64,000 nt of DNA from Patella vulgata. Lineage: Eukaryota; Mollusca; Gastropoda; Patellidae. The stretch lies in the NCBI RefSeq assembly GCF_932274485.2, contig NC_065884.2:25033622-25097621 (forward strand), written 5' to 3'. Position numbers and translations under genes: made by a program. Below the pieces are notes generated by a model that was not told the DNA's origin, ran no database searches, and saw only the letters and a program-made list of their open reading frames with translations. Shown piece after piece: positions 11,909-24,354 of the stretch (position 1 is the first letter of the stretch; each line of letters opens with the position of its first letter).

Positions 11909-12820
11909 ACTAATAACATTTATCAAATGTTTATATTTGTCATAAGTAAAATCAGTGGTGTCAATGTATCATTGTCAGCAGAAGGGATAACAGTTTTATT
12001 TTGTTTGAATAGCTAGACATAGAAATAATTGCAACAAACGAATACCATGTAGTATTGTATGGGAAGACCAGTGAATATGTTTCCGAACCTCTAGGACATA
12101 ACATACATCTATAAATAGGTATATTGAATAGTATGTGCCTGTGAGAATTGCCCTTACTACACTAATGTTAAAGACATACTATACTATCACCCACCAAGGA
12201 AAAAATTTAATTTGAATAATTTCATTCAAAGTACCTTTAAGCTCTCCTTATTACCCAAGATCTGAGCACTGACAGCTTACAGAAAGATATTGTGCGATAG
12301 CGTTCTTCTTTGAATCCAACTAAAAAATGTGCATGACATGTATATTGACATTTTACCAGATCACGATTGAATTTCATTTTTAAATATCATTTTCAAATTA
12401 GTACTGGTACTAATAGTAAGCTAAATGTTTGTATTTGGTTTGAAAGAATGCCATTTGTAATGGTTGAATGACATAAATTTTTGTATATTTTATACATGTA
12501 AACAAAGGCTTTACAAACAATATGTAACATTTACTGTGAACAAATTACAATTTACTTTTTGTATTTTACACTAGTTGATTGCTATATCAATTTCATATAT
12601 AGTACATCAGACATCTAAAATATTGGTTTAGATCTGGCAAAAACTCAGCAAAGGGAGCAAATATCAATAATTAAGTTTGGACGTGTTATAGAAGAGAAAA
12701 TGTTGTATGCATGTTATAAAATTAGAAGATTTGAGATGTAGAATAGATAGTATAAACTGTGATTCTTCTCTGATACATATAATCTGATTTATATAAATAA
12801 ACTGTAAAACAAATCAACTT
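11909..12820 (+). other. Probable C1QBP 3' UTR with AATAAA
   Basis: Follows the C1QBP stop without repeats. An AATAAA signal is at 12796-12801; polyadenylation shortly after would give a UTR of about 0.9 kb. The extent is inferred. Confidence 0.5.
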
Positions 12821-12914
12821 ATTTATTTATTGCAATAGTTTGTATACCTAAAGGCCTCGAATTGGAAATGCTCAATTGACATACAGTAATATTACCTAAT
12901 ATGAAACAAGTTTG

Positions 12915-14969
12915 AACAAGCCAACAGTGAGGCTGATGTCCCTCGTTGAAATCCCAAAAATAAATAGATGACACATATTAATTAATCACACATTAATTGT
13001 CCCCCGCCTTTCGAAGAAAGCAGGGGACTATTAAAATGGGTTCGTCCGTCTGTCTGTCCGTCCGTCACACTTTTTGGGACACAATAACTCTCTTCCTAAT
13101 TGAGCTAGAATGTTCAAACTTGGTGTATGTGTTTATTAGGTCAATGCCTTGATGGAGTTCGAAGATGAGCATTTTCCGCTTAGGGTAAGCAGAGATAAGC
13201 AATTTGATTGGTTGATGCTTTGGGACACGATAACTCTCTTCCTAATTGGGCTAGAATGTTCAAACTTGGTGTATGTGTTGATTAGGTCAATGCCTTGATG
13301 GAGTTCGAAGATGAGCATTTTCCGCTTAGGGTAAGCAGAGATAAGCAATTTGATTGGTTGATGCTTTGGGACACGATAACTTTTAATTGAGCTAGAATGT
13401 TCAAACTTGGTGTATGTGTTTATTAGGTCAATGCCTTGATGGAGTTCGAAGATGAGCATTTTCCGCTTAGGGTAAGCAGAGATAAGCAATTTGATTGGTT
13501 GATACTTTGGGGCACGATAACTCTCTTCCTAATTGAGCTAGAATGTTCAAACTTGGTGTATGTGTTGATTAGGTCAATGCCTTGATGGAGTTCGAAGATG
13601 AGCATTTTCCGCTTAGGGTAAGCAGAGATAAGCAATTTGATTGGTTGATGCTTTGGGACATGATAACTTTAGTTCTAATTAAGTGAGAAAGATGAAACTT
13701 GGTGTATAGTTTTATTACATCAATACCTTGACTAAGTTCGATAATGAGCATTTCCTGCTCAGGGTAAGCAGAGCGATAAGCAATTTGATTGGCCGAGACT
13801 TTGGAACACAATAACCCTCCTTCTAATTGAGCTAGAATGTTCAAACTTGGTGTAGATGTTTATTAGGTCAATGCCTTGATGGTGTGTGAAGATAAGCATT
13901 TTCTGCCTAGGGTAAGCAAAGATAAGCAATTTGATTGGTTGATGCTTTGGGACACGATAGCTTTAGTTCCAATTAAGTGAGAGTGATGAAACTTGGTGTA
14001 TAGTTTCATTACATCAATACCTTGACTGAGTTCGATGATGAGCATTTTCTGCTCAGGGTAAGCAGAGCGATAAGCAATTTGATTGGCTGAGACTTTGGAA
14101 CACAATAACCCTCCTTTTAATTGAGCTAGAATGTTGAAACTTGGTGTAGGTGTTTATTAGGTCAATGTCTTGATGGAGTGTGAAGATAAGCATTTTCTGC
14201 TTAGGGTAAGCAGAGATAAGCAATTTGATTGGTTAATGCTTTGAGACACGATAACTTTAGTTACACTTACGTGAGAGTGATGAAACTTGGTGTATAGTTT
14301 CATTACATCAATATCTTGACTAAGTTCGATGATGAGCATTTTCTGCTCATGGTAAGCAGAGCGATAAGCAATTTGATTGGCCGGGACTTTGGAACACAAT
14401 AACTCTCCTTCTAATTAAGCTTGGATGTTCAAACTTGGTGTAGGGGTTTGAGGTCAATACCTTGATGGTGTGCGAAGATCGGCATTTTTGGCTTAGGGTA
14501 AGCAGAGATAAGCAATTTGACTGGTTGATGCTTTGAAACACGATAAATTTGGTTCTAATTAAGTGAGATTGATGAAACTTGGTGTATAGTTTCATTACAT
14601 CAATACCTTGACTAAGTTTGATGATGAGAATTTTCTGCTTAGGCTAACGAGCAATAAGCAGTTTGATTGGTCAAGACTTTGGAACATAACAACTCTTCTT
14701 CTAATTGAGGTAGAATGTTTAAACTTGATGTAGATGTTTGTCTTAACTGAGTTCAATGATTAACATATCGAGCTAAAGCTAAGCAGAGATAAGCAATTTC
14801 CTGCTTTGGGACAAGATCTGATAGAGAGTGATGAAACTTAGTGTATAGTTGATAATCAGTTTGATTGCTTGATACTTTGGAAAAAAAATAGATGTGCGAT
14901 TAATTAATATGTGTCATCTATTTATTTGGGGATTTTGGCGGGGGACATCAGCCTCACTGTTGGCTTGTT
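12915..14969. mobile_element. Element C: long-TIR element with satellite core
   Basis: The left end (12915-12995, AACAAGCCAACAGTGAGGCT onward) and right end (14893-14969, ending CACTGTTGGCTTGTT) are inverted copies of about 80 bp. Inside the left end is CCCCCGCCTTTCGAAGAAAG, then an array of about 11-12 units of 146 bp (phase marks TCAATGCCTTG at 13141, 13287, 13428, 13574). From about 13650 two unit types alternate, one with TTCAAACTTGGTGTA and one with GATGAAACTTGGTGTATAG, giving a 294-bp dimer period (13720, 14014, 14308, 14600). There is no transposase. Overlapping short open frames inside are repeat products. Other fragments lie at 2228, 25710, 27772, 42425 and 47465. Confidence 0.85.
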
Positions 14970-15690
14970 TTTTTTCAAAAGTATCAAGCAATCAAATTGA
15001 TTATCAACTATACACTAAGTTACATCACTCTCTATCAGATAGAATCAAAGTTATCTTGTCCCAATTGCTTAGCTCTATTTAGCTTTAGCTCTAAATTTTA
15101 ATCATTGAACTCAAGTCAAGACATTAACCTAATGAACATCAGCATCCAGTTTAAACATTCTACCTCAATTAAAAGCAGAGTTGTTATGTTCCAAAGTCTT
15201 GACCAATCAAATTGCTTATCGATCCTTAGCCTAATCAGAAATTTCTCATCATCAAACTTAGTCATGGTAATGACAATGATATAATGAATCTATACTCGGA
15301 GTTTCATCACTCTCACTTAATTCAAACCAAAGTTTTTGGCCCTAAAGCATCAACCAATCAGATTGCTTATCTCTGCTTAACCTAAGCAGAAAATCTACTA
15401 CCCCCATCAAGGCAGTCGCCAAATAAACACCGACACCAAGTTTGAACGTTCTAGCTCAATTAGAAGGAGAGTTATTGTGTTCCAAAGTCTCGGCCAATCA
15501 AATTGCTTATCGCTCTGCTTACCCTGAGCAGAAAATGCTTAGCTTGTTACCCAATCTTATAGAATTTTACCCTTTGGATATTCTTGGTTGCCATGTTATA
15601 AAACTCCCTTACCAAGCCATACAGTTATTTAGCCAGAAGATTTTGAACATAATAACTCTGCTTTTACTTAAGGAAGAGTGATGAAAAAAA
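14970..15690. repeat. Inverted arm of the element C satellite
   Basis: Right after the right TIR, the sequence runs back through the satellite in reverse complement: 14975-15060 mirrors 14810-14885 (CAAGCAATCAAATTGATTAT), and later units mirror 14.0-14.7 kb. The arms have diverged clearly, so this is not a perfect assembly fold. Together with 12915-14969 it makes a large imperfect palindrome centred on the TIR. Confidence 0.8.
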
Positions 15691-16137
15691 GTGAGGTCAT
15701 TCCGTGCCAATTCTCAGATTTGGATCAAAGTTTCAGCTCGATCGGACTCTAAGACTTGCATCTGAATTTTTTTTTACTTTTTTTCAGATATTTTCTATGA
15801 CCCCACTTTCTTTAAAATAGCCATATCTCATGAACTACTGGCTTTAACACGTTGACGTGTACGTAAAATAATCCATGACAGTTGGAACTCAATTGCTGGC
15901 CGGGTTGTAGTATCCTAAGGATATCTTCAGTAGATGTTATACACGAAACCCATTGTGTAAAATTTCGTATAACTGGTCACTTACGTTGGGGGAAAAAAAA
16001 CGACTTCTGCCTTCTAGTCGGTAAAGTGAAATGCCAGAAATCCCACGTGTATTTGGTCTGAAGTCACTCTGCACTGCGCGACAATTTTCGGACATCGATC
16101 ATTATTTGTTTCAACAATTTTTCGGGAAGACGAGTAT
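15691..16137. other. Intergenic, no gene
   Basis: Unique-looking DNA with one degraded scrap of SINE family 1 (GACGTGTACGTAAAATAATC near 15853). Nothing else recognised. Confidence 0.5.
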
Positions 16138-16173
16138 TGTTTAATAGTCGAGAGCGAGACATTAAGTAATATA

Positions 16174-17363
16174 CTCTTCAAAAAATGTATGGGATATTAA
16201 AATGCAAATACCTATGCAGGTTGTGATATGATAAATAGTCATGGACACTTCAAGGAAGGGTTGATGAAAACTGCCGCGTGCTGGTTTATCCTATCCATGT
16301 TTGCTTTCCTATCGGTTCTTGCATAAGATTTACTGTTTAGCGTATCTTTGATGAGACGTTTAATTTGCAATGAGACGTCTTCAACATGATGAACGTCTAC
16401 GTGCTATTGGCATGCTTCAAATGGGTTCTACACAACGAGTAGTAGCCAACATGCTTAATGTGGCACAGTCTGTGATCAGCAGACTGTGGAACCGGTACCA
16501 ACAAACACACAATGTTGATGATAGACCTCGTTCAGGTCGTCCTATAGCCACAACATAAGCCCAGGATGGATACATTCATACACAGGTCCTGCGAAATCGA
16601 GGACAAACGGCCAATCAGCTTTCTGTAAACTTGTACCAAGTTACAGGAGTTCGAGTTACACCCCAAACGATTATAAATCGGCTACATGCAGCCCATTTGC
16701 ATGCGCGACGACCGCGTGTTGTGCCTCCATTAACTCGCCAGCACATGGCAAACAGGCGTCAATGGTGTAGGCAGCGTAGAAATTGGGGTAATCGTCGATG
16801 GGCGCGTGTAATGTTCTCAGATGAGTCCAGATTTACTCTGGATTTCACCGATAGGTGTGCTCGCGTTTGGAGGTACTACCGTGACCACATCCTGGCACCG
16901 ATAGTTCTGCCCTTTGCTCAACGTGCAGGTCGACGTTTCATCTTTCAAGATGATAATGCCCGTGTCCACCGCACTCGTGTCGTGAATGACTACCTACAGC
17001 GTCACCATATTGTCCATATGCCTTGGCTAGCCATGAGTACTGACCTTTCCCATATACAGCATGTCTGGGGCCGTGGCACTGCAAGAGGAGTGGGTCAGAT
17101 TGCCCCAAATCGTGATTGGACGGTTGATTAGGAGCATGCCACGACGAATTACTCATTATTAAGACAAAAATCAAAAACGTCAATTTTCACTTTTGACAGT
17201 GTATCTCTTTGCGTGTGAAATGGGGCCGTCAGATAAGACTGTTTATGTTCATATGTAGGCAATTGGCCTGTTATTAACATACACTGGTTACCTCTAATAA
17301 AAACAGCAGTGCATTTCCGCAGTTTTGTATTGTTTCTGAATATCCCCTACTTTTTTTGAAGAG
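16174..17363 (+). mobile_element. Tc1/mariner-like transposon, decayed
   Basis: 1190 bp. The TIRs start CTCTTCAAAAAA and match at 23 of 25 positions through GGGATATT. The flanks are TA on each side (16172-16173 and 17364-17365). The uninterrupted relative at 62953-63067 reads straight across the site with a single TA, which fixes both borders. It encodes a Tc1-type transposase relic. Confidence 0.93.
16370..17131 (+). pseudogene. Tc1-like transposase pseudogene
   Basis: The N-terminal helix-turn-helix is clear (RLQHDERLRAIGMLQMGS, then VVANMLNVAQSVISRLWNRY and the GRP-type hinge RPRSGRP). An in-frame TAA at 16556-16558 interrupts it; the same frame then continues through the second DNA-binding part and into the catalytic core. 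MFSDESRF gives the first catalytic Asp and FQDDNARVH the second. Between them roughly 50 residues are missing: CARVWR joins YYRDHI near 16873. The region that should carry the third acidic residue reads DLSHIQHVW, with Gln where Tc1 DD34E enzymes have Glu. The C-terminus leaves the family pattern after that and is probably frameshifted. The protein cannot be active. An antisense open frame at 16938-17183 is a shadow. Confidence 0.93.
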
Positions 17364-17422
17364 TATTGTAACAACAAGAGGGTCGTAGGCCCGAGTGTTT
17401 TTACAATATATTACGCAACGTC

Positions 17423-17632
17423 TTAAAGACACATTATGTAAGATTTAGATAAAGAGCTAGCCATTCTTGCTATAATAGTTCGAAAATAGATAATGTAAAA
17501 TGAATAATTTGAAAATTTTATTCAAATTACTCTATTGCGAGCGAAGATATTAGCCTTTGAAGGTTTGACAAGACGTGTGCAATAATTTCAACCACCGTAA
17601 TGGATGTTCGAAGCTAAGTCTCGCTCTTGCTT
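17423..17632 (-). repeat. MITE family G, truncated copy
   Basis: Begins TTAAAGACACATTATGTAAG and follows the reverse complement of 52.9-53.09 kb (GCTAGCC..TTGCTATAATA, TTTTATTCAAATTA). The inner end is lost at the poly-C tract near 17632. Confidence 0.75.
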
Positions 17633-18264
17633 CCCCCCCCCCCCCATAAATCTTGTCTGTCCTCTGTTTGCCCCCCCCCCCCCAATAATTTTAGAAAATA
17701 AAAAAAAGTATTTGTGATACGTTTCGGTAATCAATACCTTCTACGGTGAATAAATCCCACATCCCCCCTCAGTCATAAACTTGCATGTTGTAGAGCATTT
17801 CCGACAGTCTATTTTCCAAAATTTCTTGGGGAGGTCCCAAATGGACTCGCTACTTTGGCGCTCACAAGGGGAATTTGTTGAGGTTCGCAAGTCCGTTCGT
17901 TTGACATTTTCTTCTGTGGTGGGATAAACTAGTTATCAGACGACGGACGGTATCTGGTAAGATCTATTTACCTCGACGATCGGTACCTGACTCAATACTG
18001 TCAGACAGCATTTCCGGCAGTCTATTTTTCAAAAATTTTCAAAACTCCCTACTTTGACGCTCGTGAGTGGGCTTCGTCGAGATTCGCAAGTCCGTTCATT
18101 TGACACTTTACCTCAACGATCAGTGCCTAAAATACTGCCAGGCTGTTTTTCAAAATTTTCTGGGGGAAGCCACCCCCCCCCCCCCCACCCCTAGTTGAAG
18201 CACGTGCCTTTGCCCCCTTAACCTTGGACTTTGCCCCTCCAATCAGCGACGGCTGGCGCCGCTA
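17633..18264. repeat. Poly-C tracts and a diverged 200-bp direct duplication
   Basis: Homopolymer C runs at about 17632-17645, 17671-17683 and 18171-18186. GCATTTCCGACAGTCTATTT (about 17798) through CGCAAGTCCGTTCGTTTGAC recurs in diverged form from about 18009. No gene. Confidence 0.65.
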
Positions 18265-19567
18265 GTGGTTGGCACTGCGGGATACATATCCCGATATACC
18301 CTTGACGGCGCGCTTCACGACATCGGTGCTCGCGGATCCCAGATAAAGGGGTTTTTTTTGGTTTTTTTGTGGCCATTTCATGTCTGTCCCTACCCCCAAA
18401 TTTGGAATTCAGATAGGCACCCTAGGGTGAGATTTCAGTTCCAACGCCACATAAATAATGCTATATTAGACAACTTTCTCGTTGCTTTATATAACGCAAG
18501 GGTCGGTAGGCTAATGAAAAAACGCGCCTGCGGCCGTCGAAATTTCATTATTTTCTGGGGGGAGGGAGGGGATACCGAGCATTTTCTGCATTTCTTTTAT
18601 TAACCCAAAATCGTGAATTCAGATGGACACGGAGTGGGATTTCAGTTACATAAAGGTTATGTTGAACTACTTTCTCGTTGCTTTACTCACGGTCCGGAAT
18701 TTCTGGAAGCTGAACGGGCTCGTACGCCTATGTTTGTACCATCCGAACGTTTGATTCCCATGGACAACAGAGTCTTAAATCGTGAAGCTGTATGATTTTC
18801 TTTGTTTATTTTTTTTAATATTTTTTGGGCACAGATAGAAAATGAATTTTAACTGTCCAGGGTTCTTTTACGTGCACACCAACGTACGTACATGGGACCT
18901 CGACCGTCGATCCCACCGAAGGATTGCTTCCTATTGAAAACAGATTCTAAAATCGTACCCCTATATGATTTTCTTTGTTTATTTGTTATGTAAGGATATT
19001 TTACAGACGTATTCATTGTCATTTGTGCAGACATCTTTGTGGCTCTGTGCGCGTGCCACCCGAAGGATTGATTCCTATTCTAAATTCGTTCCCCTGTACG
19101 TAGGGCCTATCATTTTCTTTGTTTATTTGGTATGTAAAAGATATTTTACGATTTATATAGAAAACGAATTCATATTTGCGCATACATTGCGCATACATGA
19201 TAGCATCTTGTGGAATCGGCGGCGTAAACACTCGTGCCCATCGCCGACGCGCATGAGTGCAACTTGATGTAGCATTGTTTCATGTGTGGACAGTACACAG
19301 TACAAAAACAAGACTAGAATCGTGAAGTGCTAGGGAATAGATTTGTCTTTTTTCCCATCATAATGCCTCGCTCGCCTTGACAATTTTCGAGTCGCATGTT
19401 CAACTGCCATGGCTTTTTTGCTCGATTTTAAGGCTCTTTTTCAACGATTTCCGAACGTTTACTTAAAGACGAAAATATCAGCCAAATAGCTCTTGGAATG
19501 GCTACAGATGCAAGGAAATAACGGATAAAAAAAACCCTCTCAGCGGCGTGCCCCGCCTCCGCGGTCA
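18265..19567 (+). repeat. Decayed tandem units, no gene
   Basis: Three degenerate units of about 155-170 bp start near 18734, 18902 and 19058. Each has a CCGAA(G/C)G word, TTGATTCC or TTGCTTCC, and ATTTTCTTTGTTTATTT. The middle unit is preceded by a SINE family 1 scrap (GGGTTCTTTTACGTGCAC at about 18860). An earlier pair (TTTCTCGTTGCTTTA near 18476 and 18671) is also repeated. Open frames here are chance products. Confidence 0.6.
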
Positions 19568-20018
19568 GCAGGGGCGGATCCAGGAATTTTTGCAGGAGGG
19601 GGTTTGCCAGGTTCCTGGGACAATGTATCTCCCCCCCCCCTCCCACATGGTCTCTACCGTCATTTTGGCGTATATACATACACTTTGAGCTTTTTAAACA
19701 GAGAAATTCAACACCTCGTTTGACGTCAATTTTGATTATGAATTAATACAATGACATTGTGATTCAATTTCATGGATGCAAAGCATTAATTATGAAATCA
19801 CATAATGTCTATATTATCTCGTGCTTTGAGTGCCCATCTTGTCCCACATCTGACGATAAAGGATAAAGCACAGAAACTTTTCTCATAAAAAGTACGTGTT
19901 GATTTACAAAAAAATTATGTAGCTGAGCAGGGTGGGGGGGTCGATCCGCCCCTGGTCAGTGCCCTCATTTTGCGGCGCCCCCCCCCCCCCCCTTTTCAAA
20001 ATTCCTAGATCCGCCCCT
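19568..20018. mobile_element. TIR element with CAGGGGCGGATC ends
   Basis: The left end is CAGGGGCGGATCCAGGAATT at 19568; the right end is the complement of CAGGGGCGGATCTAGGAATT at 20018. A second terminus of the same type (GATCCGCCCCTG) ends at 19954 and is followed by GTCAG, which also precedes the left end. The layout may be one element ending at 19954 or two overlapping ones. CAGGG-type ends suggest hAT, but no 8-bp duplication is seen. Confidence 0.6.
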
Positions 20019-20124
20019 GATAAATAACATGTTCTTCGTCGCTGCCGATGAAATACGGTAAGATCTATATTGATAAGGCCAACATCAAGTTTGGTCAAAG
20101 GTCACGAGATGTATCATGTAAACA

Positions 20125-20215
20125 GGGCTAGCGCTAATTCCAACCCTAATCCTGGACCTAGCCCTAATGCTTACCCTAACCTACAACAATCACGTACGCG
20201 CCCTAAATCCTTATT
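20125..20215 (+). repeat. Degenerate CCCTAA-like interstitial tract
   Basis: CCCTAA occurs four times in about 60 bp (AACCCTAAT, AGCCCTAAT, TACCCTAAC, CGCCCTAAA) with related words between. It resembles a decayed telomere-type repeat inside the chromosome, or chance enrichment. The rest up to 20841 shows no feature and should hold the WSB1 promoter. Confidence 0.4.
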
Positions 20216-20841
20216 TACATCTCAGCGACCTTGACGAAACTTGAGCTGACCTTAACAAATAGATTTAGCCGATGAAATAATACATGGGTTTCGTCATGTT
20301 TCGAACGATAAGGATGCTTGAAAGTCTCGATCATATTATAAACTATGGTTTTAGCCAATATCAAATAACGTTGAGTCAATACAAATGTAACGTCTGGAAG
20401 AAAAAGGGTAAAGCGGTGTGTCAGTAAATAACAAAATGGACTAACCAATGAAAATGCTTCCCGTGAAATCGAGGTCTTGAGTCTAACCCAGAAACTGAAA
20501 ACTACACATTGACATAATTCGTCCGTTAGATGTATCTAAATTCCTCTTAATTTAAGAGTCAAAATCGCTAAACAATAGAGTTTATATTTGTGCTACGGAT
20601 TAAACCATTAATATATCCCACGGACATTTAGAATATATTTTGGAGTGCATAGAAATTAGGTGAAACATAAGGCTACACTAGCATGTAAATTAACCAAACT
20701 CTAGGCATATTGTTACTAGCGTAGTAGATATCTAGTGTGTTCTGTCTGCTATTTCCATCGACAAGGAAAACTCGGTCAGTTGTCATTACTTACAGTTTTA
20801 GTAAAAGTAGTTATTAAAAGACACAGAATCATAAACGCTAA

Positions 20842-23800
20842 ATGAGACACAACGGATATCCTTATTTCCTGTTTTCCCAGCCAGATGAAATTGGTAAGTT
20901 TAATATTTGATTTACATTATTATTACAAATTCTGCTTTGCATTTTTTTGGGGATAGCACTAAATGTTATAATAAGTGTTGATAATCCCAAGGTCATAATT
21001 CAATACTGGGTCATGCCACATTACTGATAAAGTTGACCGTTTGGTTGGTCTCAAAAGGTCAAGTTAACTTCCATGTAGACTGGTCGTTAATTAAAGTAGG
21101 ACTCTTGTTGCATCCACGGTTGTCGGCCATAACCGACCGACAGACATTCCGATAATGCCACAAAATCAATCTACAAATTTTTAAGGTAGAGGATGGTACT
21201 GTCATTATACCCTATGCATATAAGATAATACTTTGTTTTAAAATTGTGTTCTAGAAAGATTAAGAATGTACTTCATGGCAATGGTTTAAATATGGGCTAC
21301 CCTGTACACCAAAAGTTGTTAGCAATGTGAACCGGTCAAATAAGATTTGATATCTGATTATTTAATCTAAAACTTGGGTGTTGTCAATCGCTATTAAATT
21401 TGTTGAATTGTAAAAACAGATTAAGTGTTAAACATGCATTATGCAAGAGCTAAATCTGATTATTGCAAGTCTTAATTTAGGCTTCAGATGTTATAGAAAT
21501 TATAAATTAGATCTTTATTTAAACAACAAGACCAAAATCAACTCTGTAGACCCACGGATGGCTCGGCTACAGCTCGGATTTAAATAGGATTTCACTAATT
21601 GATTAAATCAAATAAGGGGTAACCTGATGAAAATACGTCAGTTAGATCGAGGCTAAATGATAGAGTGTACTTAGCGAGGCCGCTGTAAAGCATTTCCGTA
21701 TGCCATTGAAAACTTTACTTGATAATCGAGATATGTAGGTGGAGTTAACGCCTGTCAATCAAACGATCGCCGAAGGTGAAGACACATTTCGCTACCATTT
21801 CTAGGCAAATATTACAACGATGATAACTATGTTCAGAATAAAGTAATTTGACTGAATTTTTCAATATATTCTTCTTTCATCATCTACTTCTGAACTGTTA
21901 TAGCAAGAATGGCCAACTCTCTATAAAAATCTCCCATAATGTATCTTTAATAATGAATTTAATTTTTTCATCTTCTTCACAGAGATTTTCTTTAAATCTA
22001 TTTTCTATACACTTCAGCTTACTAGATCTACTTACATTCCCTTTAAAATAGTTAAGGTTATAATAACTATAGGATACTATTATCTGATGCACACAAACAC
22101 ACACACATGAGTACTATTTTTTACCATTTAATGCCAAAGGTTATTTTAGTGATATTTGAATGCTCTATTTAAAGGAGCTATAAATCGCTAATATTTGGGA
22201 CCTAGAAATTGACACAAATGGGTTGCAATGCATATAATAATGTAATATGAATGTATATAAACTGATTTATATTCAATCGTTTCTGTTTTTACTGTAATTT
22301 CTAATCAGTTATGTTCGGCTAAATATGCCAGAAATCTCAATCGAATGGCTATTTCTAGTGTCTGGTTATTCCAGTCTACACGACAAGTATTTATTGTGCA
22401 TGCTCTCCAGATAAGAATATAGCGTCCCCATTTGACATGACTTATGGAATATGTCTAGCCTCGTTCTTCAAGTCCCTTGTTACAAATGGCACTGAAATGC
22501 ATTACGGTACACGATTCGTGTACCAATGGTAAAATGTTAATTTTGTCTTAAATATTGGATATCAGAAGTCCATCTTTTCCCGGTAAGATCACAACATCAA
22601 TGTTGATTTAAATTGATCAATAATTTGTGTTTTCAATGTCGAAGACTATGGAAGATATTGAGTTACGGACTTTAAAAACCATATCTTTTAAGCGTGCTAA
22701 TTATTGTGTTTACGTACCGTTATCTGAATTAGCAATATACATATAGGGTACATGTATATATGTTGTTTTTTTGGTGAAAATTGTATTGCATGCTTAATCT
22801 ATATTAAAAAGGTAATTTCTAATTTATTAGCATCAAATTCAACAAAAATTATAGTTTTATTTCAAAAGGGTAGAATTCCTACTAGAAAGTAAGACCTAGC
22901 ACCATTTTATATGCCCACATTTTCATGTGGACGTATATTGTTGTGGCCCCAGTCCATCCGGACATACGTCTATCTGTCCATCCAGTTTGTTTGTTGACAC
23001 TACACAAGTCACAATTTTTATCCGATTTTGACGTAACTTGAAATATAGGTTTATAAATTATATCCCAAAGATCTTGGTTCCTTTAGATATTTGCTCATAT
23101 TGGACAGTAACTTCTTGGATTATGGCTCCTGATTGTACGAAAAATTGCGTTTTTACATCTATTTTCAATCATTTTATTTGTCTGTACTAGTACTACACTA
23201 GTATCTGGAAGAGTTGTTATATAACCTGCGTTCTTGATGGTGTGAGGGATTGTCCAATGAAACCATCTGTTATGGCGAATTCTTGGCGTGTTATGCACGG
23301 AACTGTGGGTAAACCAATAGGAACGTCAACGCTGATTGATTAAACAATGTCTGACGCCATAGGGTCAAAAGCCGTTTGTACGACCTCTGATGCGACCTTT
23401 TATTAAAACCGGTCAGGTCTTCATGTAGTGTAGACCATCAAAAGTATAAAAAAAAACGAAAAGAGATATAGATCTGTATTTTAATCAGATTACATCTATT
23501 TAGTAACAGAATCTTGTTTGTATGTATACAAACCATGCTACTTTAATCTTAGAAATTACAGAACTTACAGTGTACACTGCCTCGCATTCTCTTGTAATTC
23601 ATGGCTAGGTAATTGTAATTCATTACTTTCTGGTCTGCTACAGTGCTTAATATATAAACCACAGAAAGTACAAATTTCAGCCACTATACTTAATACTTAC
23701 AGTCAAATTGCATTCTGTGCCTACAAATTTTCGTTTTATTAATAATAAGATTACGGTACTCTTTTAAGTGTATAAGTGGTACTAAACTATGTTATTTACG

Positions 23801-24312
23801 GGCTTTGTATTTATCATTTGTTTAAAATTGTTTATTTGATTTTACATAATTTTATCATTCAGATATATTTACATGCTTTGAAACACTTTGTTGAAGAAAT
23901 AAATGTTTTTGTTTTTTACAGATTTTTATCCTGAGATATGTTTTACACAAATGAATGTATTTTATTTCAGATCATTGTTTGATACTAGATCGTTTAGATC
24001 CACATCATAATAATAATAATAATGGTAAATATGGTATAGAATCCCGATGTGTTGCCTGGGCACCAGATCAATCCTATATAGCCTGGTCTTCTGGTAACTG
24101 TACTGTACAACTTATACCATGGTGTAGACAAACACAAAGAAGGTTAGTATAAAAAAAAAATTATTTTTGTATGCTGTCTTTCAGTGTGGTTACTGGTATA
24201 TTATTACTTCTGTCTGTTAGTGCGAGGGTTGAGTGGTCAAGTGGCATGGTTTTGACTCCATGCTTGCAGGCTTACATGTACCTGACAAGGAGTGTGACAA
24301 GGAGTATGGTGG

Positions 24313-24354
<42 letters not shown>

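Larger units (their letters stand above)
16138..17422. repeat. Foldback repeat F, split by a Tc1-like insertion
   Basis: 16138-16173 (TGTTTAATAGTCGAGAGCGA to the insertion) and 17364-17422 (ATTGTAACAACAAGAGGG to GCAACGTC) together match the intact foldback repeat at 62953-63067 in reverse complement. The right end is cut by MITE G at 17423. Confidence 0.85.

Noticed and set aside
13136-14595. Six overlapping minus-strand open frames of 70-117 codons with shared peptide words
   Set aside because: They are translations of the 146-bp satellite; the shared words follow the repeat period and no start, splice or domain is present.
18265-18603. 112-codon open frame
   Set aside because: Lies across low-complexity and duplicated DNA with no domain or conserved start.
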